Assembly: GCF_037038585.1 (NCBI RefSeq)
Contig: NC_092520.1
Location: forward strand, 12,531,001 to 12,595,000
Origin: Patagioenas fasciata
Taxonomy: Eukaryota; Chordata; Aves; Columbiformes; Columbidae
Reading direction: 5' to 3'
DNA length: 64,000 bases
The notes beneath the pieces were generated by a model that was not told where the DNA came from, did no database searches, and worked only from the letters and a program-made list of their open reading frames with translations. How positions within the stretch are numbered: the stretch's first letter is position 1; every line of letters starts with the position of its first letter. The position numbers and the translations under genes are program-made. Shown piece after piece: positions 12,290-24,397 of this stretch.

Positions 12290-15200
12290 AGTTTATGGAC
12301 ACCACATCTGTAGACTAAACTACAATTCCAGAAGTTTAGGATTAATGTTGTCCACTGAAAGGCAGTTTGTTTTCAGTTTATTTTAGATAATTTATATTGC
12401 AAAGCTCAACTTTTCTGCTCCATGTTTACCCAGGATCAAGGATTCAGTGCAGCATATAGATATATTTTAGCAAAAGATTAATCCATGCCAGGATTTATAT
12501 GATGAATGGTAGTAGAGCTGTGATCCTTTGACACATTTAATGCTGGATTTGTAAGAAATGTTCAGCGTTGAGGGAACTGAACCCTTATACTTCTCTAAAG
12601 TGTGTATAAGGCACAAAACAGTCACAAAATTCTGCTTTATCCCATGTCATTTAAGTCTCTTCTAAAGTGATCAAGCTCCATCCTAAACTTACTCTTTTCT
12701 ATTCCTTTTAGTGTCCACGAATTTTCTCCTCAGATCTTTAAAAGCATTATAATTTCCTAATTAAATTCTTTCACTTGAGGTGATTTGGGATTTTTAGTCA
12801 ATTTTGTCTTTCAGTTTAAATCACCTTCACTCAGTGAATATTTTCTCGTTTCCCTGGTATGTCTGTCCTGATGTATTTATATGCAGCAGCTACATTTCTT
12901 GCTAACCTTTGGTTTGGAAGGTTAAACAAGCCAAAGTCTTTCCAGGTCTTTCTGCATTAGTAGTATTAAATCACTATGTATTTGCTTTCCATTTCACAAA
13001 TAGCAATGGAAAATAAGGACCAAAAATACTGGCAAAAAGGGGAAGGCACTCAGACCCCTGTCAGCAGGGACAGAAACAGGACAGATGTCTCTGTTCCACA
13101 GCCATACTGAAAAATCGCAGCAGTAGTTTAGTCTGAATTGAAATATAACATTTCTATTCAGATATTTCTACAAAATAAACTGGAACTAATGGTTTTTGGG
13201 TTAAATGGACATTTCTTATTCAATCTTAACTGAAGTGTTTAATTTTATTGTCTTTTTGATCATTTGGTCTTTTTGTAGGCATTGCATTTCACTTTCTTGT
13301 TTAGAAAAGAGGTCTTTTTTAGATGCCATTTATGAATTCAGAACTTTGTGGGTTTCAGATAGTTAATGTCAAAACAAACATTTCAGCAATACAGAATACT
13401 TCATTCTGAAAATGTCAAAATGAAACATTCTAACTTTTTCACAATATATCCTCCTCTTTTGCAGTCCTAACTATTTATCAGATTCAACATGACCTCACAG
13501 TTTGCTTAACTGAAATGTCTGGTTTTGGCAAAGTTACTCAGAAAATAAAATCTACTGACTGGATCTGCCAGGTTGTTAGTGTTATCAACAGAATGACAAG
13601 TAGGACTGAGACAGTGAACAGGACTCAGTTGGTATCTGCCTCTCCCAATACAAAAGCTAAGACATACCCAACATAGGTAGCACATGGCAGGTTAGGAAAA
13701 AAAAGAGTTTAAATGTAGAATTCCTTTTTACACAATATTATGGAAATTTCAAAAAGTTAACATGGGCTAGAAGGATAAATTTATGGAAAAGAAGCCTTAA
13801 AGGATGACTAAAAATATAGACATCACCTCTGGTTCTGGAAGCCCCCAAGCTGTTGAAGGCTAGCAGAATATTTTGACAAATTATTGTTGTGTGCTTTCAC
13901 TGCTCACAGCAGATGTACTTCTGGAAATTTTCTGAGGAAGGACACTGAACTAGACAGACCTCTGATCTGATCCACTCCTCTGTTCTGAAGCCCGTTAGTG
14001 CAAATAATGCAAAGAAACAGAATTAATGAAAGGACCAAGTTTGGCCGCTCTGCCTGTTGAGCACAGCTGTGCTTCCATGGTACAAACTCTATTAAAAATG
14101 TCACATTTGATGTCTGCAATGTTCTTCTGACTTCCTACTGAAAAGTGAGCAGCTGGCCTTCTGGGAAGCCTTAACAACTCAGATATTATCTGGTTTATTT
14201 CCCTATTGGCAACCTTACGATAGCTTGTCCTGTCAAGCTGTTTACTGTACCATACTAGCCTACTTCATTTTTTCTTGTCTTATGTAGGGATTCAGATCTG
14301 TTGAAAACTGCAGTGTCGATGAACAATTAGAAGGCAACCTGCTAAGATCTTAAAGCAAAAGAGAAGTGGAGAGAGGAAAAAAAAACATTATAACTTCATT
14401 TAGACATTAACTCAATAGCTTTAAGCCCATCAAACACCAATACTTTATATTTCCTTTCACTCTGCATAAACATTTAGCACAGCATCGAGATGAAGCTGCT
14501 TCTCAAACACAGCTCTCCCCACTCAATGCTGATTTGATTGCATCCTTTACAGAATGGTTTGGCAGCATCATTCTGCTTCTCTTCCAAAATGAGCAGAGAG
14601 AAAATTAAACTGATTAAACTTTTCTTGAAGCCTCGGTCCTTTAGTTGGGTTCTTAAGCATCATGGTGACAGCTGTGGGTGTCTACTTGAATACTTAGCCT
14701 TGAAAAAGTACTTGAAAATCTGTTCTGTGGTACATAAGCACCATGTGGAAATCACTGTTGGTGGAGTTAAAGAGCCAGTGCATGGAACACTGCAAGACGA
14801 GGCAGGCTAGGGAGGGTAAATCCCTGGTTTTGTGATACCTCTAACAGCTTTTTCATTATTTATTACTCAAAATTATTCTTCCCAGAGAAAATGACAACAC
14901 CGTAATAAGTATAAAAGTGAAAGGGGTTCTCCGGCCCTGGTTCACTTTCTAGAAGTTTGCAGAGGTAAAAAAATGCAATTGGTACCTTCTTCTGATTCCC
15001 AGCTGCATTAAAAACTGCAAATATTCAATATTGTCAAAATATTGTTTTCTCTCTCAACAGCTGCTGATTTTGTTGTTGGAATGGTGCAATACTGTAATTG
15101 GGATTTTATTGTCCATGATGGCAAAGGCGGTGACAGAGTTCTCAAAAAATTGCATGAATCACGCACCAAAAAGCAGAGTAAGGCCACAAAAGAAACATTA

Positions 15201-15555
15201 TGCAGTGACTCATTGCCTAAAGAATATGTTAATTAAACATTAATCAGGGCCTGAAGTGTCATATTGAGAGCTACTAAGCTCGCTTAACTTTGTGGTCCCA
15301 ATTACAGCTGCAAAACACCTGGAAACGTGCCCAATGAGACACAAAACACACACTGCTGAAGTACTTGGACCTTGTTCTTCAACTCAGGGTGTGCTACGGC
15401 ATGAAGGGGGGGAAATGAGAAAGAAAAATCATGGTGGAGAATGACACACAGCCATAAGTATTTGTGCCACAGAAAGATGCCACTGTTAGAGGAACACTGA
15501 TAGGCAGGTAGGTGTGGAGAAAGAAGAGAGGTGGCCATTGTTAGTAGGGAGTTAC
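12290..15555. other. Intergenic sequence, no gene seen
   Basis: AT-rich sequence with no recognisable exon, RNA gene or named repeat. Short open frames at 14538-14810 and 15031-15243 resemble no family I know. Confidence 0.5.
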
Positions 15556-15669
15556 CCACCTGGACACCTTCCTGTGTAACCTCATCTGGGTGCTCCTGCT
15601 CCAGCAGGGGGATTGAACTGGATGATCTTTTGAGGTCCCTCCCAATCCCTGACATTCTGTTATTCTGTG
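15556..15669 (+). mobile_element. CR1 LINE 3' tail fragment, plus orientation
   Basis: Contains the CR1 terminal block GGATGATCTTTTGAGGTCCC followed by CATTCTGTTATTCTG, preceded by the end of ORF2 (CTCCTGCTCCAGCAGGGGGAT). Only the last 110 bp or so is present. Confidence 0.88.
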
Positions 15670-15903
15670 GAAGGTGCCAGGGAAGGGAGCAGCAAAGAGA
15701 AAGGTGAGCTCAAGATGAAGGAACCTGCCATGGCCCTGCCCTGCAAGCTGCCTACCCTTGCTTTGGCCCAGCTGCCATGCAGCGCCAGCCACTTAGACTG
15801 GACACCCCCAGTGAGGCTGGGATTCTCCTTCATCCTAAAGGTTTGAAATAACTTCGGTGTTAGCGCAAAAACTGGGAAGCCGATCTGATGGTTTGCTCTG
15901 AAA

Positions 15904-16112
15904 TAGAATCATAGAATCATTCTGGTTGGAAAAGACCCTTCAAGATCATCAAGTTCAACTATAACCTAACTCTAGCACTAAACTATGTCCCTAAGAACCT
16001 CGTCTAAATGCCTTTTAAACACCTTCAGGGATGGTGACTCTACCACTTCCCTGGGCAGCCTGTTCCAATGCCTGACAACCCTTTCCAGGAAGATTTTTTC
16101 CTAATATCCAAG
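15904..16112 (-). mobile_element. CR1 LINE 3' fragment, minus orientation
   Basis: Begins with the reversed tail (AGAATCATAGAATCATTCTG) and continues into reversed ORF2 C-terminal sequence (CCCTGGGCAGCCTGTTCC, reversed 'RLPRE' region). Truncated after about 210 bp. Confidence 0.9.
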
Positions 16113-16864
16113 TAGGGGGTGGTACTAATGCCACAGTGGCTTCTAGGTGGGTGTTCAGAAAGTCCCATCTGGGTCCCCTATTTCAACAGGTGAAGGTCCC
16201 TTGATTCATCTCTGTTCCTCAATTCTCATTCTGTAAAATGAGATTAGCTCTCCTCCATCTTTTGTGACAGTAAATACATGCCTGGATATTCTGAAACGAC
16301 TAGATGAAATGAAGTGGTATAAAAATCCACATGGAAAATCCCAAAATGAAATTAATAATTTTTGTTTTCAGAGCAGGTTTTTCAAGTTTTATGGCAATAA
16401 GGAATAGGGGTCATTCACTGAATGAGGGAAAAACTGATGATGAAAGAGATCTTGCAGAGAAAAAGTATTTGATAATGCATGTGATAATTAAAAACTATGT
16501 AATAATGCAGCTGGACAAGAAGCCTGACATAGGATTGTGCAGTGTTTCATTTTTTAGTGCTAGTCTTGCAATTTTAATAACAGCTATTTACTGACTGGAT
16601 AACACAGCAGAGAGATCTCAGATCACTAAATGATAGAGTATTCCCTCCTTAATTATCTAAAATATGCAGTAAGTCCTTACGTATGGTAGGACACACTTTT
16701 TTAAAAGTACCTTTTTTTAAGGTACTATCAAATACTTTGGAGATTAAAATATCAGGCATTGAAATTATTGGTTGTTTCATTGTAGCTTTGTGGACCAGGT
16801 AGCTCACAAGTACAATGGTAGGGTTGATAAATCCATCTAAATTTTTCTTATATGTATACATTCA

Positions 16865-16915
16865 TATACAGACACACACACACACAAGCATGCACTTGTA
16901 TACACACACACACCT
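16865..16915. repeat. Interrupted (CA)n microsatellite
   Basis: Two short CA runs separated by AGCATGCACTTGTATA. Simple-sequence repeat only. Confidence 0.85.
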
Positions 16916-17039
16916 CTCTCATTATAATTTTTCCTTTGCCCAAGTCTCTCTCATGGAGGGTATTTTAGAGTTTTGGAAGAACACCAATTATGTTCTCCTG
17001 CACCGTATTTATCTTTAAAAATGTTTTCTTCTGCCATTT

Positions 17040-17250
17040 CCCCCCCTTTGGTGCCCTCTGCAAATTTGACAGGAGGGCACACTCTGTCACCTCCTCCAGA
17101 TTGCTGGTAAAGGTACAAAACAGGACAGGTCCCAGGACCCATGCAACATCCCACTCGTTAATGGCCTCCGAGGTAGAGCATGACCCATTAAATATGACTC
17201 TTCAAGCTGAATTATACAACCAGTTTTCACCCATTTAATTTTATCCCATG
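17040..17250 (-). mobile_element. Old LINE (CR1-like) ORF2 fragment, minus orientation
   Basis: Contains a diverged reversed RT-region signature (CTCTGCAAATTTGACAGGAGGGCACACT followed by a 'GGTCCCAGGACCCATGCAACATCCCACT' type block, here given only as landmarks). Similar order is seen in CR1 ORF2 at 30.28-30.5 kb. It is much more diverged than the other copies, so it is probably an older CR1 or L3-like LINE. Confidence 0.6.
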
Positions 17251-18899
17251 CAGATCATAGTTCCTTAAATTGAATCATGCTTGTTTTATTTGTTTTCCTG
17301 TGCACAGTCCTATGTAACCAATATCAAAAGTCTTGTGTAACAAAGGTGCGTATAGGTGTATTTAGGAATTTGTGTCCTCCTAGGAGACAAAGTACGTCGC
17401 ATCCTAAAAACTGTCCTCACAATAACATTAAGTAGTCTTATTAATGCAATGCTTGTGAGAATGCTGTGAGATAGAAAAAAATCCATGTTCACATGGCACA
17501 GGAACACAAGGAGACGACAGTCATTAGCAGAGATGTTGAAAGAAGATTACTTACAAAAAAGACAGGGAATGCTAATTCTCTGCTGCCCATTATTATTTCA
17601 GGGAAACTGGACTCTTTCCAAAGCCAGGCACTTTGTGCATTGCTATGCAGCAATGAAAGAGTCATTTGGGGTCAGCAGTAACTGTAAAATAAATGGACAG
17701 CAAAGGAGTCCCTCATTACTCAGACTGACTGGAGACAGAGGAATATTTGATCGTCACTTTTATATTCTGTCCCTGAAGATGACCACAACTAAACCAAGCC
17801 AAAACGATGATGGCTAATGGCATGCCACTGAGATTCAAATATTATGCAGAATCCCATGGTATGTGAAGTCAGAACCAGTAACACATTTCTGTGGTCTAAT
17901 TAAAAACAATAACAGAAATTTAATGAACACTGTGTTAGTGCAATGCGATAAATTTGTATTAAAGAAATTGTCCTAACAGGACAAGATGGAACATTTTTGA
18001 GAGCTGAAAAAATGCCCAACTGGCCAAAGAAACAAAAGGTCAAACATATTTCACTATTGCTTTTAGTTTCCTGTAAGAATTATAAACAGAAGAATCTCTG
18101 AGAAACTTGGTACAAGACAAATAGCTTCAGCATCACCTTAAACTATAGTGGGCAAAGGTATTTCAATGGCATTCATTGTAGCCTGAAAGACATTAATCAC
18201 TTCTCTGGGAGAAACGTATTAACCTGTAACAGCCAGTGAGTCAATAAAAATGACTTAAGACTTCTTTCTGGCCTTAAACTCTGTGAATCTATGAATACTA
18301 GATGACACTTGTGCAAAGCCAACTGCTTGTCATTCATACCGTGATCTTCTTTATGTTTCCTGAAGTATTAAAAGGACAACGTTCTTCTTCTCTATGTGCC
18401 CACTTACACCTCTTCAAAGAGTTTGTAATCATACGCCAAAGACTTTGTGAGTTGTTTCTACCCTCTGGATGACCTACTTGGAAGCTGTGAACTTGGGATA
18501 TGTGCACAGAATTGCAGCTATGCTGTTACCATCATGCTGCTACCATGGTAAAAGTGGGAATATTATTAGGTCCTGGCTCTTTTATTTTTCCCAAATCCTT
18601 CTTTTCAAACTATGAATTTCACATAACCCTGTAGGTCTCACAGCTCTGTCAGAACACGAACAGCAATAGTGAATGCAGAATATGAGCCCTGGTTTTACTC
18701 CCACCACAAGACACAGAAGGAGGCAAGGGCATTTTCAAATGAAGCAACTCCTTAATCACAAAGTATTGAGCACATACAAATATGAAAAGATCTCCCGTGA
18801 CGCAGGGCACAAAATCTAAGTGCCTCTTAGGGAGGACGTAGGAGGAGTGGTTTTGCAAAAGCTGAGACAGTTGGGAAGGGTGACGGGCAGAGAGAGGGG
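17251..18899. other. Intergenic sequence, no gene seen
   Basis: AT-rich stretch with no recognised exon, RNA gene or repeat family. Confidence 0.5.
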
Positions 18900-19205
18900 A
18901 GGTTGATGCAAAGTCCTCTCTGTGCTCAGGTGCGAGGGCGAACATCACAAACTCCACACATCCAGTGTGAATTCAAGCAAAGTCATTTATTGTTTGTTAC
19001 GACTCTCCTTAAGTATCTTTTTGACCTGTCCACACGCTGTCAACGCATCTAAAGGCTGCATGTAATTGGACATTGGCTACTGTTCACGCGCCGCAACAAG
19101 TGATTGGATTTTACTAATATGCACAAGCTCCAGTGCTAAGCAAAAAGTATCTACTAAATTGCTGACGTGCTGACTCTTCTTCACTTTCTCAAGGCTACAC
19201 AAAGT
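18900..19205 (-). mobile_element. Probable retroviral LTR fragment, minus orientation
   Basis: Read on the minus strand, this has three CCAAT boxes (complements of 19065-19069, 19072-19076 and 19103-19107), then a TATA-like TACTTAAGG (about 19008-19017), then AATAAA (complement of 18986-18991) about 20 bp further on. That compact order is known from avian class II retroviral LTRs, where the poly(A) signal sits at the U3/R junction. I could not find clean TG...CA ends or a target duplication, so the boundaries are guesses. A host promoter or a 3' UTR remain alternatives. Confidence 0.4.
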
Positions 19206-19679
19206 CACATAAGGCACGTAAGCTGCTCGAGTCTTGCTCTCTTGCTGGACACACAGGTCTCAGAGGCCTGTTCAGTTCAGTTCCATTCAATATCCATTAA
19301 CTTCAAGAAAATCCCTCAAATCTCCCGCACCCAGGCATCAGCGTTAGGGAAAGCATCCCAGGTCTCCTCCTGAAAGCAGAAATCAGCTGCCTCCCTGGAG
19401 GGTCAGAGGGGGTTTGCTGCCCTGCTGCAGCCCCCATCAGAAGGGTCGGTAGCTTGTGTGATGCCAAGGGCTTTCCATCTGCAGTTCTGCTGCTTTTCCC
19501 TTGGAATGCTGTGGTCTGACTGTCACTCCTCTGTGCAGCTCTGTACCTTCATACCCCAAGGGTGCTGGGGCAGAGTTTTCTACCCCTCTATCCAAAGTGC
19601 TGTCATCCTCCCAGCTTTGCACTCCCAGTTCTGGACCACAGTCATGGCTGCTGCATTGGATTTCTCATGAGAAGTAATC
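19206..19679. other. GC-moderate intergenic stretch, unassigned
   Basis: Between the LTR-like fragment and solo LTR copy 2. More GC-rich than the surrounding flank, no exon recognised. It may belong to the same degraded retroviral insertion as 18.9-19.2 kb, but I see no diagnostic motif. Confidence 0.35.
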
Positions 19680-19684
19680 ACCAC

Positions 19685-20460
19685 TGACACGGAGGGACCC
19701 CGAAGTTAGTTTTAGGCAGACAACCAGGTCCAAAACAGGCTCTTATTCTGTCTGGGAAAGTCTGGGAAAACAACCAATTAGAAATGGGGTTTATACAATC
19801 AGTTACTCCAGTAACATAAAATACAGGTTCGGATATCAACTTTGAGGAAATTATTGGGGTGCAGCAAATAATAACAATGGAGATCCACAGTGTGCATACA
19901 CGTGGCTCACCAAAAACAATGCCAGAGCCATCCCTGTCTCCGCGAAAAATAAATGCTTGCCTGAATCTGGTAAGGAATTATTAAAGAAAATACACACGCT
20001 TATATATAAGTACGGAATCACTCACCCACACGTGGAAATGAAGCAGTCCCATTTTTCTTTCGGGAGGTTACCTTAGATGGCATCCCAGTCCCGAGGGGGC
20101 TCCCGACGACAGCATTTGGCCCGTGCTCCAAGAGGACACGCCAAGCACGTGCCTCGGCAGAGTCCTGTTTACATAGCCGAGTCAGATCTGACTGTGGACA
20201 TTCCAGAAGCTACTCTGCACCCCCACTCTGGCTGTGGGCGCCCAGAAACTTCTCAGCTCCTTGGTGCCTCTGCACCCCCTCCTCCTCTCTCTTAACCACC
20301 CTGGCAAACAGGCTCTGGGGTCAAACAAAAGAAGCTTTCAACCCATTGCAGGAGAGTGAGGGAGGGGAATGTGTTGAGAGAGAGGGGGATGTGCCTGCAC
20401 CTTCCATATTCAAAGAAGATGGGGGGGTAAAGGAGAAGAGAGAGGGGTGCAACTGCCACA
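19685..20460 (-). mobile_element. Solo LTR of the same ERV family A (copy 2), minus orientation
   Basis: Homologous end to end with 2850-3917. Shared blocks include GACACGGAGG-ACCCCGA at the left, CAGGTTCGG-TATCA, ACGTGGCT-ACC-AAAACAATGCC, TCTGCACCCCCAC and TGCCACA at the right end. A perfect 5-bp target duplication ACCAC lies at 19680-19684 and 20461-20465. The first bases read TGACAC rather than TGTCAC. It is about 290 bp shorter than copy 1, chiefly because the hairpin array is absent: a single degenerate unit remains at 19996-20015. The TATA-like element and poly(A) signal are both decayed, so this copy is probably inactive. Confidence 0.9.
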
Positions 20461-20874
20461 ACCACCACTGTGTGAACCACCTTTTTTGGCTTTCTCTCCT
20501 TCTTCACCCTTTGTTTTATGCATTTTATTGTGCAACGTTGTTCAGGAACATGCAGTGCATAGTAGCTTCCAACAGCAGTGTTTTAGGTGGTCAGCATGCA
20601 TCACCCAGTAATACATTTGCAAAAAGCTGAGGAGCCAGTTATGATAGCATGGACAACACATATGCGATCAAAACGCACTCTGAGCAATATGATTAACATA
20701 ATGAAGAAAGCTGACTAGTGAAAAGGTGTAGTGCATCATGGCAAAGTCATACAGTTACTGTATGAAAAATATTTGGGGGCATCACCAGTTGTCCTGGAGA
20801 GGATGACTGTCTGGGGAGTGCCCACCACCACCACTGCTTCACCTCTTGGCTAGCTGCTGTGGAAAATTTTGGGT

Positions 20875-20977
20875 TGTCTTTCCCTTTGTCCTTTCTCATG
20901 TCCTTTTCCCTTTTCCACCTTCCTTTTCCCTTTCTCATTTCCTTTTCCCTTTCCCTTTTTATTTTCCCCTTTCTTAA
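20875..20977. repeat. Polypyrimidine tract (CCTTTTCC-rich)
   Basis: About 100 bp almost entirely C and T on the plus strand, with repeated TCCTTTTCCC units. Long enough and mirror-like enough to allow triplex DNA. Open frames through it (F/P/S-rich one way, K/R/E-rich the other) are composition artefacts. Confidence 0.85.
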
Positions 20978-20979
20978 AT

Positions 20980-23900
20980 CAATATTTTTTTTCAGTCTTG
21001 ACATGGAAATGTCCATTCCCACAAGACCTGGGTTCTTTATATCATCAGGCATATCCAGACACTGTCTGTAAAATATCCATGTGGATGTTGGTGGATAAAA
21101 CATCTGTGTAATCAGTCACTTCAGTGATTTATTGCTGATGCCTAGGGTTTCCACTTCAAGGTTTGTAACGATTTCCTCTGAATTAATGCCTAACAAGTCT
21201 AAAAGGTCTTGTTTCTTCTTGTCTGTTCTTTTTGCATTTCAAAACTCTAGTCCACAAAATGCTGTATCTTTCTCTCTGAGCCAAACATTTCTTCTTTCAA
21301 AACACTGTCCTTTCTGCCTCTTCCATGCTCATCTAACAGCCTGGAAGGATGCCTGCTGGATAATCACTGTGTCAGGAGTGCTACTGGTCATCTCTGCAAA
21401 CTGTTTTGTCACCCGTAATCCTTTATGCATAAGATTTCAGAATTATTCCTTATAGCATCTTCAGATGATGAAAAATGTAGTGGAAGTCTTTATCATGTAA
21501 ACTGCAATCTCAGTATTTTTAATATCACCTGCTATGCTTTACCAAGGCTATTGTGAGAAGCAGCATCCATCAGCAGACAAAGCAGTGTACTAAGACTCAA
21601 GACTGCTGGAGTCTATTCCTGTCTGTGTGACTCCTTTTTCTGTAGCTTTTAGCAAGTTATTCCACCTCTGTGCCTTAGTTTCTTCATCTTTGGTAAAGAG
21701 CATTGTTCTCACTGTTGTCTGCAAAGTACTTGGACTAGATATGAGAAGTGATTTAGATAAGCATGGGCATCTTTTGTTAGATCCAGCTTGCTGACAATTA
21801 AATCTTCATTAACAAATACGACCTAAAATTAGACTACTGTGAGGTCAGCTGATTTCATTTCAGCAAATCTAGGAACTTGGTGACAGACAGGGAGAGAAGA
21901 TGTGTGGAAGGCGTGCGGTCAGGTTCTGCTACTGTTCTTTCATACAGTCAGTTCAAATGGAACATTCCTTATTCTCAGCTAATTAATAGGAGCATGACTT
22001 ATTTTACCCATCTAGAAAGCAGGAGTCTAATGCAGACATCTAATTTTCTGCTACACTTCAGAGGTAGAGAGACATATTGATTGAAGAGCAGTCCATCCAG
22101 CTGTTAGAACACTACACTGCACAATGGTACCTTTATCTAGTAAGCATACTGTAACTGCAATGTCCTGTAAATATGTACATGTACATTTTTGTAGTTGGAT
22201 TTCTTTGGTTGCTCATAATATTTTTGTGAAAAAGCAGTCTGCTGAAATCCCTCTTCTCAGTTGTTTTCAACAGATGTTCTCTTGGGTGACTGCATAAATT
22301 ATTTCTACTATTATTTAAATTCATTATTTGATGTTTCATGCTGTTGATTTTTTTTCCCATTTCCACTACTTTGAATCTAAATATAATCTATTTATTTATT
22401 GTGTGATATCCTATATGTCTTATATATTGATCACTTCTCATAACATAGTGTTTTAAGCAGGTTTTGTCAGCATGTTTCCACATTTAATCCTAAAACCATG
22501 TGAAAATATTCAAGAAGTCAGTCACTAGGCTACTCCTTGAAGAACTCCCCTCCTGACTTTCCTCTATATAGTATATTCCCTTTCAAAAGTACCTACTGCT
22601 GTCTCTTCTCTAATTCCTCATTCACCTGAAATTTCTTTCACTAATTTGCATCTTCTCCAGTTTCCCATATGGTGTGGCAGACCAGACAGGTGACACTGGT
22701 GACATTTCTTTTGCCTAGAAAATGAGTTAGCAAGGAAGGATGTCAGGCTATTCACATGTGATTCACATTCAGTAAACCCAAGCTGCAATTTATCTCATTC
22801 TCCATTTTTTTTCATTGTCTCGAGTTTCTTTTTCCATCCAAATATGTGTCAGAGCCCTGAGGGCACTAATAGGTCTTAATTGCCCTGACCAGCATTGCCT
22901 GAGGCTTCCACCCACCCCTTCCAGCTCCAGCCCTGGCTGTTCCCTGACAATATGTTCTTAAACTTCTCATACCTTTGAGACCAGAATAATGGGCCTGTAG
23001 TTACATAAATAACACTTTTAACCATCCTTAAATAACATCACTGCATTTTCATGCTTTCCCTGACTTGACATCTCTGTTGGAAGTACTGCTATTAGACCAA
23101 TTGCTTTGTGTATTCCCAGGTCTCTTTACAGAGAAACCTGTAATGGAGATGACACTCTCTCCGTGACCTGAACTCATCAATCTCTCTGTCGTTTTTGTGT
23201 GCATCTCCATTCTGGTAATTTTTACTTCTATATTCTTAATCACAGAGCTGTCCTGCCTTTGCCCATATGTTCAGCAAAATTGTCTTTACTAACAACTAAG
23301 AAGCACAATGACAATTAATACTTCATCAGAAAGCTTGTTTCTGTAAATCTGCATTCAATTAGGTTGCTAGGTACATGCCTAGCTTAGAGACCAGTGGGAA
23401 AACTTGCATGTTTAAGGACTTAATTCTACTGGACACTTGCACCCAGTTGCCAAGCTTGCTGTCACAAGATTAGTGACATTCTACACTTCAGCTCATATAA
23501 TACAGTCTTCAGGCATCTCAAGGAGCTGACAAAGGTGTCAAGAGACACTTTCAAAGGCTAAATATTGGAGCTTGCATTTTAGTACAGTACATTATTACAG
23601 GCAAATATTCTCATCCAGCAGCCATGCACCATATGGTTGTCTAGTTTCAAGCAGATTGCTAACCCCAGACCACCTTAATGCAAATAAATAATGGCATTCT
23701 CTTAGTATTTTGGAGACTACATCTGTTATCCTGCACCTGTCACTGCTGTGGCAACAGAATGATTTATGGTTCTAAACTTCAGCTCATTACAAAATGGCAC
23801 ATGGATAGACACATGTGCCACCATCAGTTTTGGGGACAGATGGAAATGCAGCACCGTCATAAACTTCAGACACTATTTCCTCATAATATCAAATCTCTCT

Positions 23901-24169
23901 GATGGACAGTTCTTTCGAGAAAAACACCTAGAAACTGGCTACTCACCCACATCTGCATGGTTTTTTGATAACTGGAGCAATGCTCATGATCTGCTGGTTT
24001 AACTTGTCATACATGACATGAGGTTAATCTAAAACATTTGTCCACAATGGAGAAATGAAGATCAGTACATAGTTTTAAAGTACAAATGAAGAAAGAACTT
24101 TTCTAATTATTTGTTGTTTGCAGCTCAATTTACAAGTAATTTTAAAGGAATCGATTGTATGTATACATG
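20980..24169. other. Intergenic sequence, no gene seen
   Basis: AT-rich sequence without recognisable exons, RNA genes or named interspersed repeats. Confidence 0.5.
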
Positions 24170-24397
24170 CCCTGTTTCCCTGAAAATGAGACAGGGTTGG
24201 TATTAACTTTTGCTCCAAAAGACGCTTACTTTTTTACATGTATAGCTACCTGAACACTTTTTAAATCAACTTTTTAAATGAACTGCAACTGGGTCTTATT
24301 TTTTGAGTAAGGCTTGTATTTCTAGTATCATCAAAAATCCTGAAAAATCGTGCTAGGGCTTATTTTTAGGGTAGGTCTTATTTTAGGGAAAACAGGG
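24170..24397. mobile_element. Palindromic MITE with long terminal inverted repeats
   Basis: The left end reads CCCTGTTTCCCTGAAAATGA and the right end is its near-perfect reverse complement (TCTTATTTTAGGGAAAACAGGG). Internal copies of the GGGCTTATTTT / TCTTATTTT motif occur near 24291 and 24356-24384. There is no coding capacity, so it would have moved with transposase supplied in trans. Similar 'CCCTGTTTCCC...AAATAAGAC' elements are widespread in amniote genomes. I could not settle the target duplication or the superfamily. Confidence 0.75.

Noticed and set aside
20859-21111. F/P/S-rich and K/R/E-rich frames
   Set aside because: Created by the polypyrimidine tract and its complement.
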